A stretch of 64,000 nt of DNA, taken from positions 496,001 to 560,000 of the forward strand of contig NZ_BMXQ01000002.1 in assembly GCF_014651835.1 (NCBI RefSeq), read 5' to 3'. The stretch comes from Pigmentiphaga litoralis. Its GTDB lineage: Bacteria > Pseudomonadota > Gammaproteobacteria > Burkholderiales > Burkholderiaceae_B. The translations under genes were made by a program, and so were the position numbers. Positions 62,385 through 64,000 of the stretch are shown here, piece after piece. The first letter of the stretch is position 1, and the number at the start of each line of letters is the position of its first letter. The notes under the pieces were generated by a model. The model did no database searches and had not been told where the DNA came from. It saw only the letters and a program-made list of their open reading frames with translations.

Positions 62385-63593
62385 ATGACAACTCCGCTTG
62401 CCGAGCCCACGGCTCAGTCGGTGCCACCGGTACCGACCCGTCTTTCCGTCTTCCTGCTCGCCATGGCCTCGTTCGCCAGCGCATGCGCCTTCCGTATCGG
62501 CGACCCGCTGTTGCCGCAGCTGTCCGTCGAATTCGGCACCACCCCCAGCATTGCCGCCCACGTCGTCACCGTGTTCGCGATCGCCTATGGCATCGCGCAG
62601 TTCTTCTATGGACCGCTGGGCGACCGTATCGGCAAGTACCGCACGATCACGCTGGCCACGCTCTTCTGTTCGGTCGGCAGCATCGGCGCCGCGCTGGCGC
62701 CGTCCCTGGATGTGCTGGTGTTCTGCCGGGTGCTGTCGGGCATCGGGGGCGCGGGGGTCATGCCGCTCGCCCTGGCGTGGCTTGGCGACAGCGTGCCGTA
62801 CGAACGGCGTCAGGCCACCATGGCGCGCTTCCTGGTGGGGTCGATTACCGGCATTGCGGGCGGTCAGGTGATTGGCGGCCTGTTCGCCGACACGCTGGGG
62901 TGGCGTTCCGGCTTCGTGTTCCTGGCCGCCATGTATCTGTGCGCGGGCGTTGCGCTGCATGTGTTCCGGCCTGCCGGGCAGGTGGTGCCGCCGCGTCGTC
63001 CGGGCCACCTGTTCTCGACCGTCGCGCATCTGTTCTCGGTCAAATGGGCACGGGTGATCATCCTGGCTGGCTTTCTGGAAGGCGCCATTGTCTTCGGCAT
63101 CCTGGCCTTCGTCCCCAGTTATCTGCAGACGCGCTTTGGCGTGTCGGCCACGGTCGCAGGCGCCAGCGGGGCGGTGTTTGCCGTCGGCGGCTATCTGTAT
63201 GTGGCGGTTGCGAACTGGTTCGTGCCGTGGCTGGGTGAACGAAAGATGGTGCTGACCGGCGGCTTCGTGCTGGCGCTGGCCTTCCTGACACTGCTGGTCG
63301 GCTGGTCGTGGACCTTTGCGTTGCCAGCCGGCCTGCTGTGCGGCTTTGGCTATTACCTGGTGCACAGCACGCTGCAGACGCAGGCCACGCAGATGGCGCC
63401 GCAGATTCGTGGCACCGCTGTCGCCATGTTTGCGTCCTTCCTGTTTACCGGCCAGTCGCTGGGTGTGTGGGCGGTGTCGCAGATCGATGCGCACGTGGGC
63501 GTGTCGTGGGCCTTTGCGCTGGCCATGGTGATGATGCCGATGGTGACGATTGCACTGGCCACCGCCATGCGCCGGCGCAAGCGCCTGGGGTGA
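62385..63593 (+). CDS. MFS transporter (DHA1/arabinose-efflux-like)
   Basis: A 402-residue, 12-span major facilitator: motif A 'GPLGDRIGKYRTI', 'FCRVLSGIGGAGVMPLALAW' (motif B region) and the two-fold repeat 'GTAVAMFASFLFTGQSLG'. ATG 62385 is used. It lies 82 bases after the TRAP large subunit, so it may be read from the same transcript or its own. Substrate unknown. Confidence 0.87.
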   Translation: MTTPLAEPTAQSVPPVPTRLSVFLLAMASFASACAFRIGDPLLPQLSVEFGTTPSIAAHVVTVFAIAYGIAQFFYGPLGDRIGKYRTITLATLFCSVGSIGAALAPSLDVLVFCRVLSGIGGAGVMPLALAWLGDSVPYERRQATMARFLVGSITGIAGGQVIGGLFADTLGWRSGFVFLAAMYLCAGVALHVFRPAGQVVPPRRPGHLFSTVAHLFSVKWARVIILAGFLEGAIVFGILAFVPSYLQTRFGVSATVAGASGAVFAVGGYLYVAVANWFVPWLGERKMVLTGGFVLALAFLTLLVGWSWTFALPAGLLCGFGYYLVHSTLQTQATQMAPQIRGTAVAMFASFLFTGQSLGVWAVSQIDAHVGVSWAFALAMVMMPMVTIALATAMRRRKRLG

Positions 63594-63660
63594 TCGGGCA
63601 GGCCGCCACATAGCGTCTGCTTATTCGTTTTTCGGACTAACCATAGAAAGAATGCGTTGT

Positions 63661-63688
63661 TTGAGTTGTTAGGCGGACTGCCTATATT
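63661..63688 (+). promoter_or_regulatory. Sigma-70-type promoter of 3'-most TauD-family gene
   Basis: TTGAGT (63661-63666), a 16-base spacer and TATATT (63683-63688). The spacer and -10 include TAGGC-GGACT-GCCTA, a short inverted repeat that could be an operator. It is in the AT-richest part of a 169-base gap. Confidence 0.5.
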
Positions 63689-63762
63689 GGTGACCTTGGG
63701 GCCGCACCCAGCAGTGACGGTGCTGCCCCTATCTGCACCAACGCAACTCAAACGGAGCATCT

Positions 63763-64000
63763 ATGTCGGCGGTTCTTCAACAGCAACCTACCCACCGCAT
63801 CACGCGCAACCAGGATTTCGAGGTTCTTGCGTTCGATGCGCCGCTGGGCGCGGAGATCGTCGGCATCGATCTGTCCACACCGCTGTCCGACAGCGATTTT
63901 GCCCGGGTGCATCGCGCCCATCTCGACTACCACGTGGTGGTGTTCCGCGATCAGCGCATCAGCCCGCAGCAGCATGTCGAATTCAGCGCGCGCTTTGGCC
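63763..64000 (+). CDS. TauD/TfdA-family dioxygenase, 3'-truncated by window edge
   Basis: The first 79 codons are visible. GGAG precedes ATG 63763. The N-terminal pattern 'VLAFDAPLGAEIVGIDLSTP' followed by 'VVVFRDQRISPQQHVEFSA' is the standard opening of TauD/TfdA dioxygenases. The iron-binding HxD motif would lie beyond the window. It is a second member of the family in this window, distinct in sequence from the one at 51165. Confidence 0.88.
   Translation, partial: MSAVLQQQPTHRITRNQDFEVLAFDAPLGAEIVGIDLSTPLSDSDFARVHRAHLDYHVVVFRDQRISPQQHVEFSARFG

Overview
The window is high-G+C DNA with strongly G/C-biased third codon positions. It comes from a betaproteobacterium, most likely an Alcaligenaceae-type organism of the Achromobacter/Bordetella/Pigmentiphaga kind. 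This rests on two Bug/TctC-type solute receptors, the TcuAB pair, several TRAP and Liv transport operons next to catabolic genes, and the general gene style. The genus is inferred and not proven.

Positions 1 to about 10475 are the right end of a lambdoid (siphovirus-type) prophage. Tail-tip genes come first: a DUF1833-like protein, an NlpC/P60 peptidase and a TipJ/lambda J-like host-specificity protein. Two small structural or fibre proteins follow, then a lysis block with a lambda R-type endolysin, two small membrane proteins, and an Rz i-spanin gene with an Rz1 lipoprotein gene nested inside it. Three GC hairpin/T-tract terminators punctuate the late genes. After a terminator at 8137-8162 there is an AT-richer cargo segment read leftward. 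It holds a three-gene operon (a soluble protein whose C-terminal half resembles a COMM domain, plus two small membrane proteins) and a 123-codon gene under a near-perfect LexA box. The prophage ends in the 3' half of a tRNA-Leu(CAA) gene (10418-10475), which I read as an attachment site. A degraded second copy of the tRNA 3' end plus its terminator lies at 12278-12350, bracketing a small island with a lipoprotein gene and an SDR gene.

From 12383 onward the window is chromosomal metabolism in compact, locally regulated modules: (a) a LysR gene divergent from an RraA-like aldolase, a TRAP-type receptor without a signal peptide, a Bug receptor and a D-2-hydroxyacid dehydrogenase; (b) DUF2231 plus a sorbosone/glucose dehydrogenase lipoprotein; (c) a PAS-PAS-GGDEF-EAL protein, a beta-solenoid protein, a GST and a YihY/BrkB membrane protein; (d) a TetR-controlled Liv-type ABC operon with fused LivH-LivM, an SDR and an aldehyde dehydrogenase, with a clear palindromic operator candidate; (e) a DHA2 MFS pump; (f) tcuAB, next to a LOV-domain hybrid histidine kinase; (g) a class V aminotransferase and sodC; (h) a three-subunit molybdenum hydroxylase of the PaoABC/XDH type; (i) a PhyH dioxygenase, an exported methyltransferase and two APC permeases; (j) an IclR-Bug-TauD operon; (k) a LysR gene divergent from an indolepyruvate ferredoxin oxidoreductase-like alpha/beta pair that runs straight into a complete TRAP transporter; (l) an MFS transporter and the start of another TauD-family gene cut by the window end.

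The strongest candidates for something undescribed are the COMM-like three-gene prophage operon, the neighbouring LexA-controlled gene, and the IorAB-TRAP operon. No complete rRNA, tRNA, CRISPR array, transposase or integrase gene was seen.
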